From: Yersinia enterocolitica
GTDB taxonomy: Bacteria > Pseudomonadota > Gammaproteobacteria > Enterobacterales > Enterobacteriaceae
DNA length: 64,000 nucleotides
Assembly: GCA_002082245.2 (NCBI GenBank)
Contig: NBTC02000002.1
Span: 2,790,001-2,854,000 of the forward strand
Reading direction: 5' to 3'
Shown here: piece after piece, positions 9,688 to 21,085 of the stretch
Position numbering within the stretch: position 1 is the first letter of the stretch
Layout of the letters: every line of letters starts with the position of its first letter
Position numbers and translations under genes: made by a program
Notes under the pieces: generated by a model
The model's input: the letters and a program-made list of their open reading frames with translations, nothing else
Told to the model about the DNA's origin: nothing
Database searches by the model: none

Positions 9688-10521
9688 TTATCCCTTCGCT
9701 GAAAGTGTTGCCTCGACGATACGCATCGCCTCGACAGTTTCTTTGACATCATGCACTCGGACAATCTGTGCGCCTTGCATAGCGGCAATGACAGCACAAG
9801 CGACACTCCCGATGACCCGCTGTTGTGGCGGAACATGTAATAGCTGACCCACCATCGATTTTCGCGACATTCCCACTAACAATGGCAACCCAAAATGATG
9901 CAGTTCAGCCAGTCGCGCCAATAACTGGTAATTATGCGCCAAATTTTTGCCGAAACCGAAGCCTGGGTCGAGTAACAATTTACTTTTTGCGATACCGGCC
10001 GCAACACAGCGAGCAATATGGTATTCAAAGAACTGGTTTACATCAGCCAGTAAATCATCGTAATGCGGTGACTGCTGCATACTTTGCGGTTGCCCCTGCA
10101 TATGCATCAGGCACACCGGCAGACCGGTTTTTGCCGCAGCGTCGAGCGCACCTGGCTCTTGTAATGAGCGGATATCATTAATCAGATGGGCACCAGCTTG
10201 AGCAGATTCAGTGATAACCGCCGCTTTAGAGGTATCTACAGATAACCAAGTATCAAAGCGCTTGGCTAATGCCTCGACAACTGGCACTACCCGATCAAGC
10301 TCCTCCTGCTCACTCACTTGTGCAGCACCAGGGCGGGTGGACTCGCCACCAATATCAATCAGCGTAGCACCTGCTGATAACATCAATTGGGCATGCTGTA
10401 ATGCTTTATCAATATTATTGTGATGTCCACCATCCGAAAACGAATCCGGGGTGACATTCAAGATACCCATAACGTGTGGGAGAGAGAGATCCAGAACCCG
10501 ATCTCTGGCAGTTAAATGCAT
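9688..10521 (-). CDS. folP: Dihydropteroate synthase
   Basis: DHPS condenses p-aminobenzoate with hydroxymethyldihydropterin pyrophosphate in folate synthesis and is the sulfonamide target. The 277-residue TIM-barrel protein has MGILNVTPDSFSDGG (signature 1, residues about 18-32), the second signature LIDIGGESTRPGA, then DPGFGFGK and the VGMSRKSMVG loop near residue 220. It is transcribed with glmM and lies downstream of ftsH, from which a terminator and an ERIC element separate it. Confidence 0.98.
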   Translation of the reverse strand: MHLTARDRVLDLSLPHVMGILNVTPDSFSDGGHHNNIDKALQHAQLMLSAGATLIDIGGESTRPGAAQVSEQEELDRVVPVVEALAKRFDTWLSVDTSKAAVITESAQAGAHLINDIRSLQEPGALDAAAKTGLPVCLMHMQGQPQSMQQSPHYDDLLADVNQFFEYHIARCVAAGIAKSKLLLDPGFGFGKNLAHNYQLLARLAELHHFGLPLLVGMSRKSMVGQLLHVPPQQRVIGSVACAVIAAMQGAQIVRVHDVKETVEAMRIVEATLSAKG

Positions 10522-10574
10522 GTCATCGCACCTTAAAAGTGGCAGTTCACGTCAATTTTATATCTTAGAAAAAG

Positions 10575-10600
10575 AAAAACCCCAGGCAAGCCCGAGGTTT
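10575..10600 (-). terminator. Rho-independent terminator downstream of ftsH
   Basis: On the minus strand AAACCTCGGGC-TT-GCCTGGGGTTT forms an 11-bp stem with wobble pairs and is followed by T residues. It lies about 160 bases beyond the ftsH stop codon, with an ERIC between, and upstream of folP. It may end the rlmE-ftsH transcript or attenuate folP-glmM. Confidence 0.75.
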
Positions 10601-10618
10601 ATATTAATCACAACGCTT

Positions 10619-10745
10619 TATACTCGGTATACTTCAAGCTGCATGTGCGTTAGCTGCTCTCTCTCACCCGAATCATTGACTGGCGTCAACTCATCGGGAT
10701 TCATTCACTTGCCGCCTTCCTGCAACTCGAATTATTTAGAGTATA
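10619..10745. repeat. ERIC element, 127 bp, between ftsH and its terminator
   Basis: Full-length ERIC starting tatactcggtatacttcaag, with ctcacccgaatcattgact and gccgccttcctgcaactcg, and ending atttagagtata. It is exactly 127 bp. It starts 16 bases past the ftsH stop and is therefore part of the ftsH 3' untranslated region. Confidence 0.92.
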
Positions 10746-10761
10746 GATGCCAACAGTTGAC

Positions 10762-12711
10762 TTACTTATCGCCCAACTGTTCTGACATGGTATTTGAATT
10801 GCCTGGCGTTGGTACATTTGGCTCATCAACCGGCGTTGGTGCCTTTGGTGTGCTGTCATTGTCAGATGATTTATTCTTGGTCGCATCATCCCAGCCCGCT
10901 GGCGGGCGAACTTCTTTGCGATTCATCAAATCATCAATCTGCGGTGCATCAATCGTTTCATACTTCATCAAAGCATCTTTCATGGTATGCAGAACATCCA
11001 TATTTTCCATCAGCAATGTACGTGCACGCTGATAGTTACGCTCGACAAGTAACTTAACTTCCTGATCGATAATACGCGCAGTTTCATCAGACATATGCTT
11101 GGCTTTTGCCACAGAACGGCCAAGGAATACCTCGCCTTCTTCTTCAGCATACAGCAACGGCCCCAGTTTTTCGGAGAAGCCCCACTGCGTCACCATGTTA
11201 CGCGCGATAGACGTGGCAACTTTGATATCATTCGATGCACCGGTAGAGACTTTTTCCGGCCCGTAAATGATCTCTTCAGCAAGACGACCACCGTATAAGG
11301 TAGAGATCTGGCTTTCCAGTTTCTGACGGCTAGCGCTGATAGCATCACCTTCCGGCAGGAAGAATGTTACACCCAACGCACGACCACGGGGAATAATGGT
11401 CACTTTATGTACTGGGTCATGTTCAGGTACCAGACGACCGATGATCGCATGGCCTGCTTCATGATAAGCCGTTGATTCTTTTTGTGCTTCTGTCATTACC
11501 ATGGAGCGACGTTCCGCACCCATCATAATTTTATCTTTCGCTTTCTCAAACTCAGCCATCGAAACAACACGCTTGTTACCACGAGCAGCAAACAACGCGG
11601 CTTCGTTGACCAGGTTAGCCAGGTCAGCACCAGAGAAGCCTGGTGTACCACGTGCAATAACTGAAGCATCGATATCGGTATCTAATGGCACGCGGCGCAT
11701 ATGAACTTTAAGAATCTGTTCACGACCACGGACATCAGGTAAACCAACCACAACCTGACGGTCAAAACGACCTGGACGCAGTAACGCCGGGTCAAGAACG
11801 TCTGGACGGTTAGTTGCTGCGATGACGATGATGCCTTCATTGCCTTCAAAGCCATCCATTTCAACCAGCATTTGGTTCAGTGTCTGTTCACGTTCGTCAT
11901 GACCACCACCCAAACCAGCGCCACGTTGACGGCCTACCGCATCGATTTCATCGATAAAGATGATACAAGGTGCGGCTTTTTTAGCCTGCTCAAACATGTC
12001 ACGGACACGGGATGCACCCACACCAACGAACATTTCTACGAAGTCAGAACCAGAAATAGTGAAGAATGGCACTTTAGCTTCACCTGCAATGGCTTTCGCC
12101 AGCAAGGTTTTACCTGTCCCTGGAGGACCAACCATCAATACGCCTTTCGGAATCTTACCGCCCAGTTTCTGGAAGCGGCTTGGCTCACGCAGATAGTCAA
12201 CCAATTCACTGACTTCTTCTTTTGCTTCGTCGCAACCGGCCACATCAGCAAAAGAGGTTTTTATTTGATCTTCTGTCAGCATGCGAGCTTTGCTCTTGCC
12301 AAAGGACATCGCCCCTTTGCCGCCGCCACCTTGCATTTGACGCATAAAGAAGATCCAGACCCCAATCAACAACAACATTGGGAACCAGGAAATAAAGATA
12401 GAGGCCAGCAAGCTCGGCTCTTCCGGTGGCTCACCAACAACTTTCACATTTTTAGTCAATAAGGTATCTAACAGCTTTGGATCGTTGACCGGAATGAAAG
12501 TCGTATATTTGCTGTTATCTTTCTTACTGACGTTAATTTCACGCCCATTAATACGCGCTTCACGAACCTGTTCTTGGGTTACGTCGGACATGAAAGTAGA
12601 GTAATCCACTTTACGGCCATTCGATTCGCTGGGTCCAAAGCTCTGGAATACAGACATCAGTACGACTGCAATAACTAACCAGAGAATTAGGTTTTTCGCC
12701 ATGTCACTCAA
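10762..12711 (-). CDS. ftsH: ATP-dependent zinc metalloprotease FtsH
   Basis: FtsH is the membrane-anchored AAA+ protease that degrades LpxC, sigma-32 and damaged membrane proteins. The 649-residue protein has transmembrane segments at about 5-24 and 105-122 flanking a periplasmic domain. Next come Walker A GPPGTGKT, Walker [14 protein letters not shown], the second region of homology [20 protein letters not shown], and the zinc site HEAGH. The start could be the first ATG or the one three codons later (MAKNLILWL). The first is listed. The gene lies 47 bases after rlmE, as in E. coli. HflK and HflC, its inhibitory partners, are encoded at the right end of this window. Confidence 0.99.
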   Translation of the reverse strand: MSDMAKNLILWLVIAVVLMSVFQSFGPSESNGRKVDYSTFMSDVTQEQVREARINGREINVSKKDNSKYTTFIPVNDPKLLDTLLTKNVKVVGEPPEEPSLLASIFISWFPMLLLIGVWIFFMRQMQGGGGKGAMSFGKSKARMLTEDQIKTSFADVAGCDEAKEEVSELVDYLREPSRFQKLGGKIPKGVLMVGPPGTGKTLLAKAIAGEAKVPFFTISGSDFVEMFVGVGASRVRDMFEQAKKAAPCIIFIDEIDAVGRQRGAGLGGGHDEREQTLNQMLVEMDGFEGNEGIIVIAATNRPDVLDPALLRPGRFDRQVVVGLPDVRGREQILKVHMRRVPLDTDIDASVIARGTPGFSGADLANLVNEAALFAARGNKRVVSMAEFEKAKDKIMMGAERRSMVMTEAQKESTAYHEAGHAIIGRLVPEHDPVHKVTIIPRGRALGVTFFLPEGDAISASRQKLESQISTLYGGRLAEEIIYGPEKVSTGASNDIKVATSIARNMVTQWGFSEKLGPLLYAEEEGEVFLGRSVAKAKHMSDETARIIDQEVKLLVERNYQRARTLLMENMDVLHTMKDALMKYETIDAPQIDDLMNRKEVRPPAGWDDATKNKSSDNDSTPKAPTPVDEPNVPTPGNSNTMSEQLGDK

Positions 12712-12758
12712 GGGATTAACCTCATATTACAACTGTGTTAACAAACAGCGTTAGGGTA

Positions 12759-13388
12759 CTACAGTTTCCGCCCTGTCGCTACAATGTACACTTCACGCGA
12801 TCGCGCACGAGAAGCGTCTGGCTTACGAATCTTAACTTTCGTAAACAGGGAGCGAATTTCCCGTAGGTATTCATCAAAGCCATCTCCCTGAAACACCTTC
12901 ACCAGGAAACTTCCGCCTGGCGCAAGTACATCACGACACATATCTAAAGCTAATTCAACCAGATACATTGATTTAGGTATATCGACTGCCGGAGTACCAC
13001 TCATATTCGGGGCCATATCACACATGACCACCTGAACTTTTTTATCCCCAACACGCTCAAGTAAAGCTTTCAGGACTAGTTCATCACGAAAATCGCCCTG
13101 AAGGAAATCGACACCAACGATAGGATCCATTGGTAGAAGATCACATGCGATGACCCGCCCTTTACCGCCTATTTGGGTTACTGCATATTGGGACCAACCG
13201 CCGGGTGCAGCGCCTAAATCGACTACTGTCATACCGGGTTTAAAAAGTTTATCGTTCTGTTGTATTTCATCAAGTTTAAACCAGGCGCGAGAGCGTAGCC
13301 CCTTTTTCTGTGCCTGAATTACATATTTATCGCTAAAGTGTTCTTGTAACCAGCGACTAGAGCTAGCCGAACGCTTTTTATTAGACAT
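12759..13388 (-). CDS. rlmE: 23S rRNA 2'-O-ribose U2552 methyltransferase RlmE
   Basis: RlmE (FtsJ/RrmJ) methylates U2552 in the A loop of 23S rRNA late in 50S assembly. The protein is 209 residues from [20 protein letters not shown]. An ATG four codons upstream is in frame, but this start matches the family length. The SAM motif is [13 protein letters not shown], and the catalytic set K38, D124, K164, E199 is intact at exactly the E. coli positions. It is a heat-shock gene in an operon with ftsH in E. coli. Here it is divergent from yhbY. Confidence 0.98.
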   Translation of the reverse strand: MSNKKRSASSSRWLQEHFSDKYVIQAQKKGLRSRAWFKLDEIQQNDKLFKPGMTVVDLGAAPGGWSQYAVTQIGGKGRVIACDLLPMDPIVGVDFLQGDFRDELVLKALLERVGDKKVQVVMCDMAPNMSGTPAVDIPKSMYLVELALDMCRDVLAPGGSFLVKVFQGDGFDEYLREIRSLFTKVKIRKPDASRARSREVYIVATGRKL

Positions 13389-13534
13389 CTCTTTTTCCAA
13401 CTATCTTAATTAAGAGCCCGCGCATCTGTTGCTTAGCTCGCGTAAACTCCCCATCGACGTAGACCGATTTGGTGATACACATGAGATGGCGGTAGAATGA
13501 ACCGTTTTCAATCCCAACTTAAGCAAAAAAGACG

Positions 13535-13828
13535 ATGAATCTGAATAACAAACAAAAACAGCACCTGAAAAGCCTGGCCCATCCATTAAAGCCAGTAGTC
13601 ATGCTGGGCAATAACGGGTTAACCGAAGGGGTGCTGGCTGAAATCGAACAAACGCTGGAACATCATGAACTTATTAAGGTGAAGATCACTGCTGAAGAGC
13701 GTGAAACCAAAGCCCTAATTGCTGATGCCATCGTGCGTGAGACCGGTGCCGTTAACGTCCAAATCATCGGTAATATTTTAGTGCTCTATCGCCCAGCGAA
13801 AGAGCGGAAAATTATTTTACCGCGTTAA
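13535..13828 (+). CDS. yhbY: CRM-domain ribosome assembly RNA-binding protein YhbY
   Basis: A 97-residue single CRM-domain protein that binds pre-50S particles in E. coli. It starts MNLNNKQKQHLKSLAHPLKP and has the domain hallmark VVMLGNNGLTEGVLAEIEQTLEHHELIKVKI with the GxxG-type loop LGNNGLTE, ending LVLYRPAKERKIILPR. It is divergent from rlmE and convergent with greA. A bidirectional terminator follows. Confidence 0.96.
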   Translation: MNLNNKQKQHLKSLAHPLKPVVMLGNNGLTEGVLAEIEQTLEHHELIKVKITAEERETKALIADAIVRETGAVNVQIIGNILVLYRPAKERKIILPR

Positions 13829-13872
13829 TGACGCTTGTTTTAGAGAAAAGGTGCCATGCACTTTGTTCTGAT

Positions 13873-13902
13873 AAAAGGCCGCAAGCGGCCTTTTACTTTT
13901 CT
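13873..13902. terminator. Bidirectional terminator between yhbY and greA
   Basis: AAAAGGCCGC-AA-GCGGCCTTTT is a perfect 10-bp stem with T-rich flanks on both strands. It can end both yhbY (plus) and greA (minus). Confidence 0.9.
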
Positions 13903-13956
13903 TTACAACTTCATTTTTGAGAAATAACGCGTAATAGCTGCTCAGATGGACAAGTA

Positions 13957-14433
13957 TTACACATAATCCACGCTAAGAATTTCATATTCTACTTCGCCGC
14001 CTGGAGTTCGAATAACAACGACGTCATCAACTTCCTTACCAATCAGGCCACGAGCGATAGGTGAGTTAACCGAAATAAGATTTTGTTTAAAATCCGCTTC
14101 ATCATCACCCACAATCCGGTATTGCTGCTCTTCTTCGCTATCCACATTTAATACACGAACCGTGGCACCAAAAATAACGCGGCCATTATTAGGCATTCTG
14201 GTGATATCAATCACCTGCGCATTAGAGAGTTTTGCTTCTATTTCTTGAATCCGGCCTTCACAGAACCCTTGTTGCTCGCGGGCTGCATGATATTCCGCAT
14301 TTTCTTTCAAGTCACCGTGTTCGCGGGCAGTGGCGATATCAGCAATAATTTTAGGGCGACGAACGCCTTTTAAAAAATCCAGCTCTTCACGCAGTTTCTC
14401 TGCGCCATTTACCGTCATCGGAATCTGTTTCAT
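13957..14433 (-). CDS. greA: Transcription elongation factor GreA
   Basis: GreA stimulates transcript cleavage by backtracked RNA polymerase. The 158-residue protein has the N-terminal coiled coil (1-75) with the tip [17 protein letters not shown], which carries the acidic residues that enter the secondary channel, and a C-terminal FKBP-like domain with [23 protein letters not shown]. Length and sequence match the family. It is divergent from dacB. Confidence 0.98.
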   Translation of the reverse strand: MKQIPMTVNGAEKLREELDFLKGVRRPKIIADIATAREHGDLKENAEYHAAREQQGFCEGRIQEIEAKLSNAQVIDITRMPNNGRVIFGATVRVLNVDSEEEQQYRIVGDDEADFKQNLISVNSPIARGLIGKEVDDVVVIRTPGGEVEYEILSVDYV

Positions 14434-14692
14434 CTTTTAAATACCTCTAAATCTATCCTGTTCAAAAAACCGTCATCCTAACGTTTTCGAATGAAAATGC
14501 GGCTAGTTTGATAGCCTACCCGCCTCCAGGCGATAAACAAAAAAAATCACCCCGGAGCCAAAACCCCAAGTCAGGATCAATTCTGCATTTTGATATGCAT
14601 TTTAACGTAGAGTTCCTTTAGGGTCATCGTTTACTTTCGCCCTCGTTGCACCGTAGTATGGCAACACGTTATTCAGCAGTTATACCGAAATT
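14434..14692. promoter_or_regulatory. greA/dacB divergent intergenic region
   Basis: This 259-base gap must hold both promoters. On the minus strand a G/C-rich segment is followed by eight T residues (14539-14546) about 105 bases upstream of greA. It resembles the position of the leader terminator that yields the GraL small RNA in E. coli, but the stem I can draw is weak. The site call is tentative. Confidence 0.35.
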
Positions 14693-16141
14693 ATGCATTT
14701 TTCACGAATTGTCAGTGGATTGGCCTGTGCTATTGCGATCAATATCAGCATATCTAACGCCAATGCGGCTCAGGTCGAAAATTACACACAGTATCTGCCT
14801 GATGGGGCAAATCTTGCGTTAGTAGTACAAAAAATCGGGGCTACGACTCCAGCAATAGACTATCACGCTCAGCAGATGGCCTTACCCGCCAGTACGCAAA
14901 AAGTCCTGACCGCATTGGCCGCTTTGCTACAGCTTGGACCTGATTTTCGCTTCAATACCACACTAGAAAGTCACGGCCCGATCACCGACGGTGTGTTGCG
15001 CGGCAATTTAATTGCACGTTTTGACGGTGACCCCACTTTAACACGCCAGCAGTTGCGTAATATGGTGGCTACGCTAAGAAAAGCCGGTGTAAAACAAGTT
15101 GCAGGTGATTTGATCATTGATACGTCGGTTTTTGCCAGCCACGACAAAGCACCCGGTTGGCCGTGGAACGATATGACACAATGTTTTAGTGCCCCACCTG
15201 CGGCGGCCATTGTCGATCGTAACTGTTTTTCAGTCTCACTATACAGCGCGCCTAATCCGGGCGACATGGCATTTATCCGAGTTGCATCCTATTATCCGGT
15301 GCAGATGTTCAGTGAAGTACGTACTTTAGCTAAAGGTTCACCAGATGCGCAATATTGCGAGTTAGATGTCGTTCCAGGCGAATTAAACCGATTCACGCTT
15401 ACCGGATGCCTGACACAACGCAGTGAACCGCTGCCTCTGGCCTTTGCAGTACAAAATGGTGCCAGCTATGCCGGTGCCATCTTGAAAGATGAACTAAAAA
15501 AAGCGGATATTCAGATTGACGGCAGCCTACGTCGGCAGACGACCCCCAATGCCGCTGGCACCGTGCTAGCCCAAGCACAGTCAGCACCGTTACATGACTT
15601 ACTGAAAATCATGTTGAAAAAGTCTGACAACATGATTGCCGATACCGTGTTCAGGACCATTGGTCATCAGCGATTTGGTGTACCGGGCACATGGCGCGCT
15701 GGTGCCGATGCGGTACGTCAGGTTCTGCGCCAGAAGGCCGGTGTGGATCTGGGGAACAGTATTGTCGTGGATGGGTCGGGTTTGTCACGTCATAATCTCA
15801 TTTCGCCGGCAACCATGATGCAAGCTTTGCAATATATAGCTCAACATGATCAAGAACTTAATTTTATCTCAATGCTGCCATTATCGGGCTATGACGGTAC
15901 ATTACGTTATCGTGGTGGCCTGCATGAAGCGGGTGTTGATGGCAAAGTTTCGGCCAAAACCGGGGCACTACAAGGCGTATACAATCTGGCCGGATTTATT
16001 ACTACCGCCAGTGGGCAGCGCATGGCATTTGTCCAATTCTTGTCGGGTTACGCCGTACCACCTGAAGATCAAAAAAATCGTCGGGCACCTTTGGTTCGCT
16101 TCGAAAGCCGCCTGTATAAAGACATCTATCAGAATAATTAA
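14693..16141 (+). CDS. dacB: D-alanyl-D-alanine carboxypeptidase/endopeptidase PBP4
   Basis: DacB is a periplasmic class C low-molecular-weight penicillin-binding protein that trims and cleaves peptidoglycan cross-links. The 482-residue precursor has a signal peptide (about 1-26, ending SNANAA). The catalytic motifs are SxxK as STQK (Ser67-Lys70), SDN in KKSDNMIAD, and KTG in SAKTGALQG. The large insert between the first two motifs is typical of PBP4. It is transcribed towards and lies 5 bases from the pmrA-like gene, so the three plus-strand genes may share a message. Confidence 0.97.
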   Translation: MHFSRIVSGLACAIAINISISNANAAQVENYTQYLPDGANLALVVQKIGATTPAIDYHAQQMALPASTQKVLTALAALLQLGPDFRFNTTLESHGPITDGVLRGNLIARFDGDPTLTRQQLRNMVATLRKAGVKQVAGDLIIDTSVFASHDKAPGWPWNDMTQCFSAPPAAAIVDRNCFSVSLYSAPNPGDMAFIRVASYYPVQMFSEVRTLAKGSPDAQYCELDVVPGELNRFTLTGCLTQRSEPLPLAFAVQNGASYAGAILKDELKKADIQIDGSLRRQTTPNAAGTVLAQAQSAPLHDLLKIMLKKSDNMIADTVFRTIGHQRFGVPGTWRAGADAVRQVLRQKAGVDLGNSIVVDGSGLSRHNLISPATMMQALQYIAQHDQELNFISMLPLSGYDGTLRYRGGLHEAGVDGKVSAKTGALQGVYNLAGFITTASGQRMAFVQFLSGYAVPPEDQKNRRAPLVRFESRLYKDIYQNN

Positions 16142-16146
16142 AAATT

Positions 16147-16809
16147 ATGAAACTACTGATTGTTGAAGATGATGAACTGCTGCAACGCGGGATAGCTATG
16201 GCCCTGACCAATCAGGGCTATGCCTGTGACTGTGCCGGTACCGCAGCCGAAGCGCACAGTTTATTACACACCAGTCAGTACAGCATGGTAATCCTCGATC
16301 TCGGCCTGCCGGATCAAGATGGTGCCGTGTTGTTGCGTCAATGGCGGCGCCAGCATGTCACCTTACCGGTACTTATCCTCACCGCCCGTGATGCACTGGA
16401 AGATCGGGTTGACGGGCTGGATGCCGGTGCTGACGATTACCTTATCAAACCTTTCGCGTTAGCCGAGTTACTGGCACGCGTTCGCGCATTGATTCGTCGT
16501 TATCAGGGGCAAAGTGACAATTTGGTGCAACAAGATGACCTGAGCCTTAACTTATCAACACAGCAAGTCTGTTTGCAGGATCAGCCGCTGGAAATCACAC
16601 CCAAAGAGTTTGCGATCCTCTCGCGCTTAATTATGCGGGCCGGCCAAACCGTTAACCGTGAGTTATTACAGCAGGATCTGTATACCTGGAATGATGATCT
16701 CGGCTCCAACACGCTAGAAGTGCATATCCATAATCTTCGCCGCAAATTAGGCAAAGATCGTATTCGTACCGTAAGGGGTATTGGCTATCGTCTGGAGGCA
16801 CAATCATGA
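16147..16809 (+). CDS. pmrA: OmpR-family response regulator, PmrA/BasR type
   Basis: A 220-residue two-component regulator. The receiver domain (1-115) has acidic D8/D9, the phosphoacceptor D51 in VILDLGLPDQDG and the lysine of YLIKPFAL. The C-terminal winged helix (125-218) contains ITPKEFAILSRLIMRAGQTV and NTLEVHIHNLRRKLGKDRIRTVRGIGYRL. The overall sequence resembles BasR/PmrA more than QseB, in particular GYACD, LDLGLPD and EVHIHNLR. In related bacteria PmrA controls lipid A modification and polymyxin resistance. It starts 5 bases after dacB and overlaps the next gene by 4 bases (ATGA). Confidence 0.82.
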   Translation: MKLLIVEDDELLQRGIAMALTNQGYACDCAGTAAEAHSLLHTSQYSMVILDLGLPDQDGAVLLRQWRRQHVTLPVLILTARDALEDRVDGLDAGADDYLIKPFALAELLARVRALIRRYQGQSDNLVQQDDLSLNLSTQQVCLQDQPLEITPKEFAILSRLIMRAGQTVNRELLQQDLYTWNDDLGSNTLEVHIHNLRRKLGKDRIRTVRGIGYRLEAQS

Positions 16810-17888
16810 TCAGTATGCGACGCCGTCTGATTTTAATGCTGGCGTTAATATTATTGGTTACCCAGTTGATTAGTGCCTTTTGGTTATGGCATGAAAGTCA
16901 GGAACAAATCAGCTTCCTGGTTGATGAAACCCTTAGCGCACAAGCGCGTAATGAGCGGGTTGATACGGAAATAGCGGAAGCCATTGCATCACTGCTTGCG
17001 CCGTCGCTCATCATGATGGCCATCACCCTTTTGCTCTCTTTCTGGGCGATCAGTTGGATTATTCGTCCACTTGATCAATTGCAAAAAAAGCTGGCTGAAC
17101 GTTCAGCCGATAATCTCACCCCAGTGATTGTTAAGAGCGATATGCAAGAAATCGTCTCTGTAACATCGACACTTAACCAGTTGTTATTCCGGCTCTCTAA
17201 TACTATTGCGCAAGAACGCCTGTTCACTGCCGATGCCGCACATGAGTTACGCACACCTCTGGCCGGGATTCGTCTGCACCTTGAGTTGATGGAACAACAA
17301 GGGATCACTGAAAGTAAATCATTGATTAGTCGCATCGACTTATTGATGCATACTATTGAACAGTTACTGACACTATCCAGAGCAGGCCAAAATTTTGCTA
17401 GTGGCCTATATCAATCTCTTGATTGGACTGAAAATGTGGTGCAGCCACTGCAAGATGAATTACAGGAAATGTGTGATCTTCGGCAACAAACTATCCAGTG
17501 GGAATTCCCGCCTTATGCCAAGACAGAAGGTGACGCCACGCTGCTGCGCCTGATGTTGCGAAATCTAGTTGAAAATGCCCATCGTTATAGCCCGGTTGGT
17601 AGCCAGATTTCAGTCAAACTCGTTACTGAAAACTTGGGTGCCATTCTGCAAGTGATGGATGAAGGGCCGGGAATAAAACCAGAACAGGCGGGTGAATTGA
17701 CTCAAGCGTTTCGTCGTATGGATCAACGCTATGGCGGCAGTGGGTTAGGGCTAAATATCGTGATCCGTATTGTGCAACTGCACCAAGGCAGGTTAACACT
17801 GGAGAACCGCCCAGACCGTTCAGGACTGCAGGCGCAATGCTGGATACCTGCCGTCACCCATGGCACGGCGTTACCTCCATTTAGCTAG
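16806..17888 (+). CDS. pmrB: Sensor histidine kinase, PmrB/BasS type
   Basis: A 360-residue inner-membrane sensor. TM1 lies at about 8-28 and TM2 at about 63-86. The short periplasmic loop of about 34 residues contains two ExxE motifs (E30-E33 and E55-E58), the type of motif that binds ferric iron in Salmonella PmrB. A HAMP linker follows, then the H box FTADAAHELRTPL (His146), the N box LVENAHRYSP and the G boxes DEGPGI and GGSGLGLNI. The short loop and ExxE motifs favour PmrB over QseC. It is translationally coupled to the regulator through ATGA. Confidence 0.82.
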   Translation: MISMRRRLILMLALILLVTQLISAFWLWHESQEQISFLVDETLSAQARNERVDTEIAEAIASLLAPSLIMMAITLLLSFWAISWIIRPLDQLQKKLAERSADNLTPVIVKSDMQEIVSVTSTLNQLLFRLSNTIAQERLFTADAAHELRTPLAGIRLHLELMEQQGITESKSLISRIDLLMHTIEQLLTLSRAGQNFASGLYQSLDWTENVVQPLQDELQEMCDLRQQTIQWEFPPYAKTEGDATLLRLMLRNLVENAHRYSPVGSQISVKLVTENLGAILQVMDEGPGIKPEQAGELTQAFRRMDQRYGGSGLGLNIVIRIVQLHQGRLTLENRPDRSGLQAQCWIPAVTHGTALPPFS

Positions 17889-17914
17889 TGTCGCCCATTA
17901 GGTGTTCAAATAAA

Positions 17915-17943
17915 AGGGCCGCCACAGGTGAAGTGGCAGCCCT
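17915..17943. terminator. Bidirectional terminator between pmrB and obgE
   Basis: AGGGC(C)GCCAC and GTGGC(A)GCCCT form a stem with one internal mismatch and A/T-rich flanks, between the convergent pmrB and obgE. Confidence 0.75.
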
Positions 17944-17987
17944 CATTTATACTCATAACAACGTTATGACTCACAACAACCGGAAAT

Positions 17988-19160
<1,173 letters not shown>

Positions 19161-19176
19161 TTACTTTCTCCGTAAA

Positions 19177-20151
19177 TCATTCACCGGGCCGCTGCTTTTG
19201 CGGAGCAACCAGGTTTATTTCTGTCCGACGTGGCCACCAACGATGTCCAATTGCGGAAAACATTGCGCCGGCCACTACCACGAATGCGCCTGCGTATCCC
19301 ACAAGATTGAGGGACGGTGCGGCAAACATTTCTGGCCAGGCCAGCGCCAATAGAATTGAAAAAAACAAGGTAAACAACGGTGTCAATGTGACAAGTGCGC
19401 TTACCTGAGCTGCCTGCCAGCGCGCCATGGCCTCAGCCAAAGCACCGTAACCCACTAGGGTATTAACCCCACAAAATAGTAAACAGGCAAACTGCCACCC
19501 ATTTAGCTGAAAAATAACGGCTGGTTTCGCCATTGGGAATAATGCAATTGCACATAAAGTGTACAACAATAATAGAATTTGTTGCGATGCCATACGCCTT
19601 AATAGCACCTTCTGGGCGACACCATAGCTGACCCAAACAACCGCTGCACAGACTCCCAATGCCACGCCAAGCGTATAATCAGTCAAACGGGTAAAGATTT
19701 CATGCAGACTGGTATTAAAAAATAACAACAAGCCACAAATCAGCATACCCGCACCAATAACCTGGGTAATGCGCATCCGCTCTTTTAAAATCAGCACACT
19801 GGCAACCATCATACCGACTGGTGATAATTGCCCGATAACCTGGGATGCCGTCGGACTTAGATATTGTAATGATGAACTGAAGAAGATGAAATTCCCCAGT
19901 AGGCCACACGTCGCAACTATCAGTAATACCAGCCAGCGACGTTGGCGAAAAAGTTTAAGCGAGGGTAGCTGACGACGCGAAGCCAGAATAATCCCCAAGC
20001 CGATAGCCGCCATCGTGAAGCGATACCAAACAATGGTAAAAGGCTCCATCACCTCAAGCACTTGCTTCATTGCGATCGGCAAGGCACCCCAGAATACGGC
20101 AGTGGTTAGTGCCAAAAAAATACCTAAACCAGCCTGCTGCTTCGTATCCAT
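19177..20151 (-). CDS. yhbE: EamA/DMT-family membrane transporter YhbE
   Basis: A 324-residue inner-membrane protein with about ten hydrophobic segments in two EamA repeats, including LALTTAVFWGALPIAMKQ at the N-terminus and VVWVSYGVAQKVLLRR at the start of the second half. It is highly similar to E. coli YhbE, whose substrate is unknown, so I assign none. It lies between rpmA, from which a terminator separates it, and obgE (16 bases). Confidence 0.93.
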   Translation of the reverse strand: MDTKQQAGLGIFLALTTAVFWGALPIAMKQVLEVMEPFTIVWYRFTMAAIGLGIILASRRQLPSLKLFRQRRWLVLLIVATCGLLGNFIFFSSSLQYLSPTASQVIGQLSPVGMMVASVLILKERMRITQVIGAGMLICGLLLFFNTSLHEIFTRLTDYTLGVALGVCAAVVWVSYGVAQKVLLRRMASQQILLLLYTLCAIALFPMAKPAVIFQLNGWQFACLLFCGVNTLVGYGALAEAMARWQAAQVSALVTLTPLFTLFFSILLALAWPEMFAAPSLNLVGYAGAFVVVAGAMFSAIGHRWWPRRTEINLVAPQKQRPGE

Positions 20152-20181
20152 TTTTTACCGAAGGGGTTAACCCTGAAATGT

Positions 20182-20211
20182 AAAAAGCCCCGCAACGAAA
20201 TTGCAGGGCTT
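20182..20211 (-). terminator. Terminator after rpmA
   Basis: On the minus strand AAGCCCTGCAA-TTTCG-TTGCGGGGCTT is followed by T residues, 27 bases after the rpmA stop. It ends or attenuates rplU-rpmA transcription before yhbE-obgE. Confidence 0.88.
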
Positions 20212-20237
20212 ACATCTATTTACAGGACGCGAAAAAC

Positions 20238-20495
<258 letters not shown>

Positions 20496-20514
20496 TTATC
20501 CGCTCTCCTAAATC

Positions 20515-20883
<369 letters not shown>

Positions 20884-21085
20884 TCACAATAGGGCGCGAA
20901 TTCTACGCAAAAATGTAGTGAATGACAAGTATATAATCAGCCCAAGCGAAGAAAAAAAGCACAGTTTCTTACATCATGTTTATTTGATGGATTTTTCAAG
21001 TACAATCATAGTCTCAGGGAACGTCATGTAATAATGTGGGCGGTAATCTCATCGCAGTTAAAGAGAAAAACAGCTGAATATAACA

